From: Methanococcus maripaludis C5
GTDB taxonomy: Archaea; AGJL01; Methanococci; Methanococcales; Methanococcaceae
Assembly: GCF_000016125.1 (NCBI RefSeq)
Contig: NC_009135.1
Span: forward strand, 496,001 to 560,000
DNA: 64,000 nucleotides
Direction: 5' to 3'
Shown here: positions 52,429-61,096 of the stretch, piece by piece
Layout: each line of letters starts with the position of its first letter
How positions within the stretch are numbered: the stretch's first letter is position 1
The notes under the pieces: generated by a model
What the model saw: the letters and a program-made list of their open reading frames with translations, nothing else
What the model was told of the DNA's origin: nothing
The model's database searches: none
Translations under genes and position numbers: made by a program

Positions 52429-53325
52429 ATGGAAAGCCAAAAAAAGATTTTAAAAGTAACAATTGATTCAAAAATTGCTGGAAACAAGTTAATCGATGTT
52501 TTAAAGGACGATTTTGAACTTTCCAATAAAATGATAAAAAAGTTCGATAAAGAAAAGAAAATCTTTGTAAATTCTAAAAATATTTCCTTAAAATCAAAAT
52601 TAAAAGAAAACGAAACCGTTTCTGTTGAAATCGATTGCGGAATTAATAATATTGATCCTGAAAAACTGCTATTATGCGTAATTTACGAAGACGACGATTT
52701 ATTGATTGTTGATAAACCAAAAAACATGGTTGTCCACCCAACTAAAAATGTACTATCTGGAACACTTGCAAATGCAATTTCAAATCACCAGAAAATAAAT
52801 AATCAAAACTACAAAATAAGATTTGTAAACCGTCTTGATATGGATACCACGGGACTTTTAATCATTGCAAAAAATTCTTATTCTCATCAACAGTTAGCAA
52901 AACAGATGGATGAAGGAATTTTAGAAAAAATATATATTGTGGTAGTAAATGGCCATCTGGATTCAAAAGAAGGGGTTATTGAAGATTCAATCGATTTAAA
53001 TGACGATGGTATAAAGAGAGAATTATCTACTTTTGGAAAAATTTCTAAAACTAAATACAAAGTAATTGAAGAATTCAATAATGTATCAGTTCTTGAAATA
53101 AAATTGTTAACAGGTAGAACACACCAGATACGGGTTCATTTATCAAGTTTTGGAAATAATATAATTGGAGATACTCTTTATGGAAAAACTGCTGATTTAA
53201 TCGAGAGACAAGCTCTTCATTCGCATATTTTAAGATTTATTCATCCAATAACAAAAGAAAATATGGAAATTAGATCAAAACTGCCAGATGATATGGAAAA
53301 TCTCATAAAAAACTTGAAAAACTAA
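52429..53325 (+). CDS. RluA-family pseudouridine synthase
   Basis: Pseudouridine synthase of 298 residues with an N-terminal S4 RNA-binding domain (about 15-75, SNKMIKKFDKEKKIFVNSK) and the RluA catalytic box VNRLDMDTTGLLIIAKN (near residues 133-149) with its Asp. LTGRTHQIRVHLSSFG and GDTLYGK complete the fold. RluA/RluD enzymes modify rRNA or tRNA in bacteria and are uncommon in archaea, so acquisition from a bacterium, perhaps a Firmicute, is likely. The AT-rich, Lys-rich composition matches its neighbours, so any transfer is old. Confidence 0.92.
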   Translation: MESQKKILKVTIDSKIAGNKLIDVLKDDFELSNKMIKKFDKEKKIFVNSKNISLKSKLKENETVSVEIDCGINNIDPEKLLLCVIYEDDDLLIVDKPKNMVVHPTKNVLSGTLANAISNHQKINNQNYKIRFVNRLDMDTTGLLIIAKNSYSHQQLAKQMDEGILEKIYIVVVNGHLDSKEGVIEDSIDLNDDGIKRELSTFGKISKTKYKVIEEFNNVSVLEIKLLTGRTHQIRVHLSSFGNNIIGDTLYGKTADLIERQALHSHILRFIHPITKENMEIRSKLPDDMENLIKNLKN

Positions 53326-53346
53326 AAATCGTGTGTTGTGGGAAAA

Positions 53347-54603
53347 ATGGTACTTTTAAAAAATGGAAAAATTGTATCTGACGATAATATGATGGAATCA
53401 GATATTTTAATTGAAGATGGGATAATTCAAAAAATTGAAAAAAATATTGATTATTCTGGTGAAACAATTGATTTAAAAGGAAATTATGTTTTTCCCGGGT
53501 TTATCGATTCTCACGTTCATTTTCGTTGGGGAAATCCCGAAAAAGAAGATTTTGTGTCCGGAAGCGAAGCTGCAATTGCAGGCGGGGTTGTTTATGCAAT
53601 AGATATGCCAAATAACACGCCTCCTGTGACTACAAAAGAAATATTTTACAAAAAAATGAAAGAAGGAAACGAAAAAAGCAAGATAAACTTGTATTTTGCT
53701 TACGGGGTTACTGAAAATAACTATTTAGAAAATGTCGAAGAAGCGAAATTTTATAAAATTTTTATGGTAAAATCAGTCGGCGACCTGTTTATAAGCGATT
53801 ATTCAAAATTAAGGGTAATTCTTGACCAAAATAAGATTTTTGCAATTCACGCAGAACACAAAAATATAATTTCAGAATGTTCGGAAAAATACGAATTAAA
53901 TAGTTTCGAAAATCACTGTAAAATTAGAAGTCGAGAAAGCGAGATTGAAGCAGTTAAAGAAGTTTTAAATGTTTTACAAAAAATTGATAAAGAAAGTAAA
54001 AATAAACCTCACGTTCATTTCTGCCACATTTCAGTTAAAGAAGCGCTTGAATTAATAAAAAATGCCAAAAAAACTCTTAAAAATGTAAAAGTAACTGTTG
54101 AAGTTAGTCCTCACCATTTATTTTTAAATTCAAAAATGGCTGAAGATCTGAAAGGTTGTGGAAAATTCAACCCTCCATTAAGGGAAGAATTAGACAATTT
54201 GGCATTATTAAATGGAATTATCGATGGAAATGTTGACGTTGTTGCAACTGATCACGCACCGCATTTACTTAACGAAAAATTAAATCCTGTGGAAAAATGC
54301 CCTTCAGGAATTCCCGGGATTGAAACACTTGTGCCATTGATTATGGATTTGGTAAACGAAGGAAAAATTTCAATTTTTGATGCGTACCGAGTTTTATCAA
54401 AAAATCCTTCAGAAATTTTTAAAATAAATAATAAGATTGAAATTGGAAATAGCGCAAATATGACTGTTGTCGATATGGGCAAAGAATACAAAATATCTGC
54501 CAAAGATTTTAAGTCAAAGGCTAAATTCACGCCTTTTGAAGGAAAAACTGTTAAAGGAAAGCCTGTTGCAACATTGGTTAATGGGAAGATATATATATTA
54601 TAA
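53347..54603 (+). CDS. pyrC: Dihydroorotase
   Basis: Amidohydrolase of 418 residues closing carbamoyl aspartate to dihydroorotate in pyrimidine synthesis. Metal ligands are visible: DSHVHFRWG (HxH), IHAEHK, HFCHIS and ATDHAPHL (the last Asp). [15 protein letters not shown]-like KFNPPLREE is also family-typical. ATG at 53347 is preferred over GTG at 53338, as TGTGGG then serves as ribosome site, though this is a weak decision. It begins 21 bp after the pseudouridine synthase gene, so co-transcription is likely. Its end overlaps the trp promoter. Confidence 0.93.
   Translation: MVLLKNGKIVSDDNMMESDILIEDGIIQKIEKNIDYSGETIDLKGNYVFPGFIDSHVHFRWGNPEKEDFVSGSEAAIAGGVVYAIDMPNNTPPVTTKEIFYKKMKEGNEKSKINLYFAYGVTENNYLENVEEAKFYKIFMVKSVGDLFISDYSKLRVILDQNKIFAIHAEHKNIISECSEKYELNSFENHCKIRSRESEIEAVKEVLNVLQKIDKESKNKPHVHFCHISVKEALELIKNAKKTLKNVKVTVEVSPHHLFLNSKMAEDLKGCGKFNPPLREELDNLALLNGIIDGNVDVVATDHAPHLLNEKLNPVEKCPSGIPGIETLVPLIMDLVNEGKISIFDAYRVLSKNPSEIFKINNKIEIGNSANMTVVDMGKEYKISAKDFKSKAKFTPFEGKTVKGKPVATLVNGKIYIL
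54588..54600 (+). promoter_or_regulatory. Probable trp operon TATA box
   Basis: AGATATATATATTA overlaps the last codons of pyrC. A start about 26 bases on (near 54620) would give a leader transcript of about 30 bases before the leader-peptide ATG. A second TATA-like string (ATATATAA, 54625-54632) is too close to the leader peptide unless that message is leaderless. Confidence 0.5.
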
Positions 54604-54652
54604 TCTTTCTAAAACATACTATAATATATAAAATTTAGAACGGTGGTAAAAA

Positions 54653-54748
54653 ATGACGTATCGGTTGGAACAGTCGGAAATAAATGTCGAATCATTCTGT
54701 AAATTAAGTTCATTTGAAAGTGTTGTTTTATTCCAGTGGTGGCAGTAA
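54653..54748 (+). CDS. Candidate trp leader peptide
   Basis: Short frame of 31 codons upstream of trpC. It begins MTYRLEQSEINVE and ends VVLFQWWQ-stop; the tandem Trp codons are at 54737-54742, two codons before the stop at 54746. The ribosome site GGTGGT (54642-54647) has the ideal spacing of five to six bases. Trp is the rarest residue, so two adjacent Trp codons in a 31-codon frame directly ahead of the whole tryptophan operon strongly suggests a translated sensor of Trp-tRNA supply. This is inferred from sequence; no homologue was compared. Confidence 0.7.
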   Translation: MTYRLEQSEINVESFCKLSSFESVVLFQWWQ

Positions 54749-54799
54749 TCACTGTGTAATTTGTTAGTGGACGCTATAGTCCGGTTAATTAGTATTTTT
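54734..54799 (+). promoter_or_regulatory. Candidate trp attenuator helices and T-run
   Basis: Three mutually exclusive short helices can be drawn. 1:2 pairs CAGTG 54734-54738 (overlapping the Trp codons) with CACTG 54750-54754. 2:3 pairs CACT 54750-54753 with AGTG 54766-54769, extended by wobble pairs. 3:4 pairs GGAC 54769-54772 with GTCC 54779-54782. A TTTTT run at 54795-54799 follows. The order matches regions 1-4 of a classical attenuator, but helices are only four to six pairs and region 2 lies close enough to the Trp codons to be covered by a stalled ribosome, so the exact mechanism may differ. Confidence 0.5.
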
Positions 54800-54936
54800 G
54801 CAGTTGTTATCAAGAATTTAAAGATATCAGTATAGTTAATATCAATATATCTAACAATACGGATGAATATAAAAATTCTAAGTATCGACTACACGGTTTA
54901 TCAATTTAATTAAGATTTAAATTTTAGAGGGCAATT

Positions 54937-55626
54937 ATGACCATAAATTTTAAAAAGCAGGCAAATGCCATAAAAAATTTTGACAAAAACCCAATCATTG
55001 CGGAAATCAAAGTTCATTCTCCAAAATATGGCGATTTGTTGAAAGGAAGATCTGAAATGGATATTTTAAGAATATACGAAGAAGCAGGGGCAGTTGGAAT
55101 TTCATATATTACAGATAAGCAGCATTTCAATGGAAACTTTGACGTTTTTAGAAAAATCTGTGAAAATACCGAACTTCCAGTTTTAAGAAAAGATTTTCTA
55201 ACAACAAAAGACGAAATCGAAAAAACAGCAAGTGCTGGTGGAAGCACAGTTTTGATTATTACAAGATTATTGAAAGAAAAAACAGCAGAATTTGTAGATT
55301 TTGCACTTGAATGCGGGCTCGATACTCTTGTTGAAGTTCATAACACAGAAGAAATTGAAATTGCGAAATCTACGAACACAACAATGATCGGAATAAACAA
55401 TAGGGATATTTCAAAATTGGAACTCGATGACGGAACTGTTTCATTAACTGAACAACTTGCAGATTTAATTCCAAAAGACAGAATTCTTGTCAGCGAAAGT
55501 GGAATTGCTAATTTAACTGATTTAAAAACCGCATTAAAATATGCAGATGCCGCACTAATTGGAACATCATTCATGACGGCCGAAAACCAAAAAGAGTTCG
55601 TAAAAAGTTTTGTTGGGGGAAAATAA
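54937..55626 (+). CDS. trpC: Indole-3-glycerol phosphate synthase
   Basis: TIM-barrel enzyme of 229 residues closing the indole ring in tryptophan synthesis. PIIAEIKVHSPKYGDL near residues 19-34 replaces the usual EIKxxSPSxG, VLRKDFLT is the catalytic Lys segment (near 85-92), and VSESGIANLTDL with DAALIGTSFM binds phosphate. It is a little shorter than the usual 245-260 residues, lacking part of the N-terminal helix. First structural gene of the operon; its stop overlaps the trpD start by one base or so. Confidence 0.95.
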   Translation: MTINFKKQANAIKNFDKNPIIAEIKVHSPKYGDLLKGRSEMDILRIYEEAGAVGISYITDKQHFNGNFDVFRKICENTELPVLRKDFLTTKDEIEKTASAGGSTVLIITRLLKEKTAEFVDFALECGLDTLVEVHNTEEIEIAKSTNTTMIGINNRDISKLELDDGTVSLTEQLADLIPKDRILVSESGIANLTDLKTALKYADAALIGTSFMTAENQKEFVKSFVGGK

Positions 55627-56591
55627 TGTTAAACAAACTAATTGAACGCGAAAATCTATCATTTAAAGAATCATACGAATTATTCAATATGCTTTTAAAT
55701 GAAAGTGAAATGAGAATAGCAGCTTATTTGGTAGCTTTACAGACAAAAGGGGTTACTGCTGATGAAATTGCAGGATTTGCAAAAGCAATGAGGGATAATG
55801 CAGTAAAAATCGACCTTGGGGAAGTTACTGACACGTGCGGAACTGGTGGGGATGGTTCAAAAACAATAAATGTGAGCACTGCAGTTTCGATAATTCTTGC
55901 ATGTTTTACAAAAGTTGCAAAACACGGAAACGTTTCAATTACTTCAAACAGTGGTTCGGCAAATGTTTATGAAGCACTGGGCTGTAAAATTCCTGAAACT
56001 CCCGAAGATGCAAAAAAATCAATGGATAAAACTAACTTTGTATTCTTGTTTGCTCAAAAATACCACCCTGCACTTAAAAAAATAATGCCTGTTAGAAACG
56101 AACTGAAAGTAAAAACGATATTTAATATTTTAGGGCCTCTTGCAAATCCTGCAAACCCAAAATACCAGATACTCGGAGTAAACTCTGCAGAATTGTGTGA
56201 AAATGTTGCATTCGCGTTATCAAAAGTTGGAGGCATTAAAAAAGCGCTTTTGGTATATGGCAATGGCCTTGATGAGTTAACTCCAAATGGTACTTCAAAG
56301 ATAACTGAATATGATGGAAAATTTGACACTTACGAAGTAACTCCAAAAGACTTTGGATTGGATTACTCAAAAATAATTCCTTGTGAAAGCCCTGATGAAA
56401 GTGCAAAAAGATTAATCGATGTATTTTCTGGAAAAATCAATGAAGATAGGAATTTTATATTAATGAACGCTGCAGCTGCACTTTATACTTCAGAAATAGC
56501 ATCAGACTTCTTAGATGGTGTTGAAATTGCAAAAGAAGCAATCGAATCTGGAAAAGTCCTTAAAAAACTTGAGGAGATAAGAAATGTATAA
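55626..56591 (+). CDS. trpD: Anthranilate phosphoribosyltransferase
   Basis: Enzyme of 321 residues attaching phosphoribose to anthranilate. The glycine-rich PRPP site DTCGTGGDGSKTINVSTA is at about residues 76-93, KHGNVSITSNSGSANVYEALG follows and FNILGPLANPANP is present. No fused glutamine amidotransferase. It overlaps trpC by the stop codon and overlaps the trpE start by eight bases, so the operon is translationally coupled. Confidence 0.97.
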   Translation: MLNKLIERENLSFKESYELFNMLLNESEMRIAAYLVALQTKGVTADEIAGFAKAMRDNAVKIDLGEVTDTCGTGGDGSKTINVSTAVSIILACFTKVAKHGNVSITSNSGSANVYEALGCKIPETPEDAKKSMDKTNFVFLFAQKYHPALKKIMPVRNELKVKTIFNILGPLANPANPKYQILGVNSAELCENVAFALSKVGGIKKALLVYGNGLDELTPNGTSKITEYDGKFDTYEVTPKDFGLDYSKIIPCESPDESAKRLIDVFSGKINEDRNFILMNAAAALYTSEIASDFLDGVEIAKEAIESGKVLKKLEEIRNV

Positions 56592-57903
56592 ATTGGATTA
56601 TGTAAATCCTCTAAAACTTTACGGGGTTTTACGGGATGAAGGAAAATATCCAGTAATGCTTGAATCAAGAGCTAAAGGACAGATTAATGCAAGGTACACA
56701 TACATTTCCTCAAATCCTGAATATATGCTTAGAATCGGAAATAAAACCAAAATGGACAATGAAACGATTTCAAAAGAAAGCAACCCTTTCAAAGCTTTGA
56801 AAGAAAATTTTAAAATTACTCAAAAAGGAGACAGGTTTACTGGTGGATACGTTGGATATATTGCATATGACTGCATCCATAACTACATCGGCGGAAAAAT
56901 CGAGGAACCTTCAGTATTTGGGTATTACGACCACATGTATGTTTACGATCATGAAACAAGGAATTTTTACTATCATTCTGAAACTAATAATTCAGAAGAA
57001 TTAAGAAATGCTGAAGCAACTGTTGAAAAAGCAAAAAATTTCAAAATCGAAGAAGAAGATGGCGGAATTGAAGTTTTAGGGTGCGATGCAGACTTGGATG
57101 ACTACGTAAAAATGGTTGAAAAAACTAAAGAGTATATCTATTCAGGCGATGCTTTTCAGGTCGTTCCTTCAAGAGAATATCGCTTGAAAAATAAATTTTC
57201 TGCATTTCAACTTTATCGGAATCTTAGAAATGTAAATCCAAGTCCTTACATGTTTTTGCTTGAATTTGATAAGGATGTAGTTGGAGCATCTCCAGAAACA
57301 ATGGCTTCAGTTCAAAATAATATTTTAAAAGTAAATCCAATTGCAGGAACTGCTCCAATTGGAAAAACTGAAAACGAAACTCAAAAGTTGGCAGAAATGC
57401 TTTTAAAAGATGAAAAAGAGCGAGCAGAACACATGATGCTTGTTGACCTTGCAAGAAATGATGTTAGAAAAGTTTCAAAATCTGGAAGCATTGTTCTTGA
57501 AAGGTTTTTTGATGTTGTAAGATACAGCCATGTTCAGCATATCGAAAGTGAAGTGTTAGGAACATTAAAAGATAATTCAACAATATTTGATGCAATAGAA
57601 GCTGCATTCCCTGCAGGAACCTTAACAGGGGCTCCAAAATTCAGGGCAATGGAAATTATTGATGAAGTTGAAAAATCAAGAAGAAAAATTTACGGTGGAG
57701 CTGTCGGTTATTTTTCAAACAGCGGCAATGCGGACCTCGCGATTGGAATCAGGATGGCAGAAATCGACAGCGTTTGCAGGGTAAGGGCAGGCGGAGGAGT
57801 TGTAGCTGATTCTGTACCTGAAAATGAATACTACGAAACAGAGCGAAAAATGGCCGCAATGATGAAAGCACTGGGTGTTCAAAATGATAGTGATAATAGA
57901 TAA
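56584..57903 (+). CDS. trpE: Anthranilate synthase component I
   Basis: Chorismate-using subunit of 439 residues. The C-terminal chorismate-binding domain has GDAFQVVPSREY, NPSPYMFLLEF, PIAGTAPIGKT, LVDLARNDVRKVS and FPAGTLTGAPKFRAMEIID. The N-terminal feedback site for tryptophan includes LESRAKGQINARYTYISSNP near residues 23-42 (a LES-type motif), so feedback inhibition is likely. The end overlaps the trpG start by 20 bases, in another frame. Confidence 0.97.
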   Translation: MYKLDYVNPLKLYGVLRDEGKYPVMLESRAKGQINARYTYISSNPEYMLRIGNKTKMDNETISKESNPFKALKENFKITQKGDRFTGGYVGYIAYDCIHNYIGGKIEEPSVFGYYDHMYVYDHETRNFYYHSETNNSEELRNAEATVEKAKNFKIEEEDGGIEVLGCDADLDDYVKMVEKTKEYIYSGDAFQVVPSREYRLKNKFSAFQLYRNLRNVNPSPYMFLLEFDKDVVGASPETMASVQNNILKVNPIAGTAPIGKTENETQKLAEMLLKDEKERAEHMMLVDLARNDVRKVSKSGSIVLERFFDVVRYSHVQHIESEVLGTLKDNSTIFDAIEAAFPAGTLTGAPKFRAMEIIDEVEKSRRKIYGGAVGYFSNSGNADLAIGIRMAEIDSVCRVRAGGGVVADSVPENEYYETERKMAAMMKALGVQNDSDNR

Positions 57904-58474
57904 TAAAGATTCGTTTGTATGGAATTTGGCAGACTATGCATCGATTTATGATTCTGTAAAGGTTGTTCCAAACACGATTTCAATTGGGGATTTAAAAAAA
58001 TTAAATCCTGATGGAATAATTATTTCACCAGGTCCTGGAGCTCCAGAAAATAAAAGGGACGTTGAAAACTGTCCCGAAATTATAAAAACTATGGATGTAC
58101 CTGTTCTTGGAGTATGTCTTGGACACCAGACAATTGCGCATATATTTGGTGGAAAAGTTGGAAGAATTCCTCCGGTTCATGGAAAATCGAGTTCTGTAAC
58201 GCATGATTCAAAAGGAATCTTTAAAGATATAAAAAATCCATTCACTGCGGGAAGATACCACTCTTTAGCGGTTTTAGAAGTTCCTGAAAATTTCACTGTT
58301 ACTGCAACAACTGAAGATGGGACTGTCATGGGAATAAGGCATAATGATATGCCGATCGAAGGATTTCAATTCCACCCTGAAAGTGTATTAACAGAATTTG
58401 AAGAAAAAGAAGGGCTAAAAATTATTGAAAATTTTGTGAAATTCGCAAAAAATTATAAATCTTCGAAAAAATAA
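57884..58474 (+). CDS. trpG: Anthranilate synthase component II
   Basis: Glutamine amidotransferase subunit of 196 residues supplying ammonia to TrpE. IIDNKDSFVWNLADY opens the protein, ISPGPGAPE holds the oxyanion loop, the nucleophile Cys is in LGVCLGHQTIAHIFGG (near residues 75-90) and the His-Glu pair is in FQFHPESVLTE. ATG at 57884 is preferred to GTG at 57875, because GGGTG lies six bases before the ATG, within the trpE coding end. Confidence 0.95.
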   Translation: MIVIIDNKDSFVWNLADYASIYDSVKVVPNTISIGDLKKLNPDGIIISPGPGAPENKRDVENCPEIIKTMDVPVLGVCLGHQTIAHIFGGKVGRIPPVHGKSSSVTHDSKGIFKDIKNPFTAGRYHSLAVLEVPENFTVTATTEDGTVMGIRHNDMPIEGFQFHPESVLTEFEEKEGLKIIENFVKFAKNYKSSKK

Positions 58475-58487
58475 TAAGTGAAAAATC

Positions 58488-59114
58488 ATGTTCATAAAAA
58501 TTTGCGGAATAAAAACACCAGAAGAACTCGAAATTGTTGAAAATTATGGCAACGCTACCGGAGTAATTTTGGAATGTGTTTCAAAAAGAAGAATTGGCTT
58601 CGAAACAGCAAAAAATCTTGTAAATTTAGCAAATATTCCTGTATTTGCAGTTTCAACAACATCTGATGTTTCAGTATGGGAAAATATTATTGAATTGACA
58701 GGTACAAATTATTTACAGATGCATTCCGATATTGACCAAAAAGCAATAGATTTCATAAAAAATGAGTACGGATGTTTCATAATGAAATCGTTTAAAATTC
58801 CGGAAAAAAGCGAATCACCTGAAAATGATGCCCAAAAAATTATCTCAGATATTGAATCTTATGAAGTTGATAGAATTTTATTAGATACTGGAAAAGGATG
58901 TGGGCAGACTCACGACCACAGGATAAGCCAAATACTTGCAAAAAAGTTTGACATTGTTCTTGCAGGCGGTCTTGATCCAGATAACGTATTGAAAATTGTA
59001 AAAACTGTAAAACCGTTTGGAGTTGACGTTTCAAGTGGAGTCGAGAATAATAATTCAAAGGATGAAGAATTGATAAAAAGATTTTGTGAAAATGTAAAAT
59101 CGGTGAAATTATGA
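58488..59114 (+). CDS. trpF: Phosphoribosylanthranilate isomerase
   Basis: TIM-barrel isomerase of 208 residues. It starts [14 protein letters not shown] with the catalytic Cys, includes [16 protein letters not shown] with the catalytic Asp, and ends with [13 protein letters not shown] and [10 protein letters not shown] for phosphate binding. It lies 13 bp after trpG and overlaps the trpB start by four bases, including the stop codon. Confidence 0.95.
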   Translation: MFIKICGIKTPEELEIVENYGNATGVILECVSKRRIGFETAKNLVNLANIPVFAVSTTSDVSVWENIIELTGTNYLQMHSDIDQKAIDFIKNEYGCFIMKSFKIPEKSESPENDAQKIISDIESYEVDRILLDTGKGCGQTHDHRISQILAKKFDIVLAGGLDPDNVLKIVKTVKPFGVDVSSGVENNNSKDEELIKRFCENVKSVKL

Positions 59115-60295
59115 AATGTGAAGGATACTTTGGAGAATTTGGTGGGCAGTTTATCCCTGAAGTTTTGATGCCTGCAATTGATGAGCTCAAAGAAGCATAT
59201 TTTGAGTTAAAAGATGACGAAGACTTTCAAAACGAGCTTTCTTACTATTTGAAAAATTATGCAGGACGTGAAACACCGCTTTACTATGCTGAAAATTTAA
59301 CCAATAAACTCGGCGGTGCAAAAATTTACTTAAAAAGAGAAGATTTACTTCACGGTGGAGCTCACAAAACTAACAATACTATCGGTCAGGCGTTACTTGC
59401 TAAAAGAATGGGTAAAACAAGAATAATTGCAGAAACAGGTGCAGGACAGCACGGTGTTGGAACTTCAATGGCGGGAGCATTGTTTGGACTCGAAACTGAA
59501 ATTTTCATGGGAAGGCTTGATACCGAAAGACAGCAACCAAACGTATTTAGAATGAAACTTCTTGGTGCAAAGGTTACACCAGTTGATACAGGTTCAAAAG
59601 TTTTAAAAGATGCGGTAAACGAAGCAATGAGGAATTGGACTGCAACATTTGAAAATACACATTATTTAATCGGAACTGTAATGGGGCCACACCCATTCCC
59701 AACGATTGTTAGGGATTTCCAGTCCGTAATTGGAAAAGAAGTTAAAAAACAAATTATGGAACAGGAAGGAAGACTTCCAGACCACCTAATTGCATGCATT
59801 GGTGGTGGAAGCAATGCGCTTGGTTTATTCCACGCATTTATTCAATATAAAGACGTTAGGATGGTTGGAATCGAAGCTGCAGGAAAAGGACTTAATACAA
59901 GTCTTCACGGAGCATCCATTTCAAAAGGAAAGAAAGGAGTTCTTCATGGAATGCTTTCATACTTTTTACAGGATGAAGACGGCCAAATTGAAGAAGCATA
60001 CAGTATTTCAGCAGGATTAGACTATCCTGGAATCGGTCCAGAACACGCATATTTACACGATTCTGGAAGAGCAGAGTATGCATCTGCAACTGATGATCAG
60101 GCATTAAGCGCATTTATGGAACTTACAAGAAGTGAAGGAATAATTCCAGCTTTAGAATCTTCACACGCGGTAGCTTATGCGATTGAAAATGCAGGAAACA
60201 TGGATAAAGATGAAATAATGGTCATAAACCTTTCAGGAAGGGGCGACAAAGATTTAAACACCGTAATCGACATCATGCAAAAAAGAGGGATGTAA
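59111..60295 (+). CDS. trpB: Tryptophan synthase beta chain
   Basis: PLP enzyme of 394 residues joining indole and serine; TrpB1 type with the alpha-binding region. The PLP lysine is in [20 protein letters not shown] (about 82-101), the phosphate loop is [12 protein letters not shown] and the substrate loop is [10 protein letters not shown]. The start ATG at 59111 follows CGGTGAAATT located in the trpF end. Followed without gap by trpA. Confidence 0.98.
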   Translation: MKCEGYFGEFGGQFIPEVLMPAIDELKEAYFELKDDEDFQNELSYYLKNYAGRETPLYYAENLTNKLGGAKIYLKREDLLHGGAHKTNNTIGQALLAKRMGKTRIIAETGAGQHGVGTSMAGALFGLETEIFMGRLDTERQQPNVFRMKLLGAKVTPVDTGSKVLKDAVNEAMRNWTATFENTHYLIGTVMGPHPFPTIVRDFQSVIGKEVKKQIMEQEGRLPDHLIACIGGGSNALGLFHAFIQYKDVRMVGIEAAGKGLNTSLHGASISKGKKGVLHGMLSYFLQDEDGQIEEAYSISAGLDYPGIGPEHAYLHDSGRAEYASATDDQALSAFMELTRSEGIIPALESSHAVAYAIENAGNMDKDEIMVINLSGRGDKDLNTVIDIMQKRGM

Positions 60296-61075
60296 ATGAA
60301 TAAACCTGTGTTAGTCAGTTTTTTAGTTTCTGGAGATCCAAATCCGGATGCAACATTGAAATTTATGAAAACACTCGATAAATATTCGGGAGTAATCGAG
60401 CTTGGAATTCCATTCAGCGATCCTGTTGCAGACGGACCAACGATTCAAGCGGCAGATGTAAGGGCACTTTCAAACGGATTTAAAATTGCAAAATCCTTTG
60501 AAGTATTGAAAGAATTTAGAAAAGAGTCTGATACCCCTGTAATTTTGATGACATATTACAATCCAGTATTTAAAAGAGGAATCGAAAACTTCGTAATTAG
60601 TGCCAAAGAAGCAGGTGCAAAAGGGCTTATTATTGTTGATTTGCCACTTCAAGAAGCAACTGAATATAGAGAAATCTGCAAAAAACACGAAATGGGAACG
60701 GTATTTCTTGCAGCACCAAACACTCCCGAAGAACGTTTAAAAATATCTGATGAAGCAAGTACTGAATTTTTATATCTTATTTCAACTTTTGGGATAACTG
60801 GTGCAAGGGATACCTTTGAACAGATGACTTTTGATTTTATTAAACGAGCAAGGACAACATGCAAAGGAAAAATCTGTGTTGGATTTGGAATTTCAAAAGG
60901 AAGTCATGCAGAAAGTTTAATCGAGCAAGGTGCTGATGGAGTAATTGTTGGAAGTGCTTTTGTAGACATTATTAAAAATTACGGAGATTCAGAAGAAGCG
61001 CTTGTTAAATTAGAAGAATTCGCAAAAGAATTAAGCGAAGGAATTGATAAAGGATACGAAAAAAGAAATAAATAA
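60296..61075 (+). CDS. trpA: Tryptophan synthase alpha chain
   Basis: TIM-barrel subunit of 259 residues cleaving indole glycerol phosphate. [20 protein letters not shown] carries the catalytic Glu and Asp (near residues 34-53). [26 protein letters not shown] and [14 protein letters not shown] with [10 protein letters not shown] follow. The ATG begins one base after the trpB stop. Last gene of the operon, convergent with nreA 21 bp away. Confidence 0.97.
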   Translation: MNKPVLVSFLVSGDPNPDATLKFMKTLDKYSGVIELGIPFSDPVADGPTIQAADVRALSNGFKIAKSFEVLKEFRKESDTPVILMTYYNPVFKRGIENFVISAKEAGAKGLIIVDLPLQEATEYREICKKHEMGTVFLAAPNTPEERLKISDEASTEFLYLISTFGITGARDTFEQMTFDFIKRARTTCKGKICVGFGISKGSHAESLIEQGADGVIVGSAFVDIIKNYGDSEEALVKLEEFAKELSEGIDKGYEKRNK

Positions 61076-61096
61076 CTAAAAAAATTAATTAAAAAA

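Larger units (their letters stand above)
54604..54936 (+). other. trp operon leader region
   Basis: Spacer of 333 bp between pyrC and trpC. The first 200 bases hold the promoter, leader peptide and candidate attenuator listed separately. The remaining 137 bases up to trpC are AT-rich; I see no further frame or repeat there. The trpC ribosome site is GAGGGCAATT. The length of the leader alone is unusual for this compact genome, where spacers are mostly under 130 bp. Confidence 0.6.

Noticed and set aside
54619-54813. 64-codon minus-strand frame opposite the trp leader
   Set aside because: No ribosome site or promoter on that strand, and the plus-strand features (GGTGGT, tandem Trp codons, T-run before trpC) account for the sequence.
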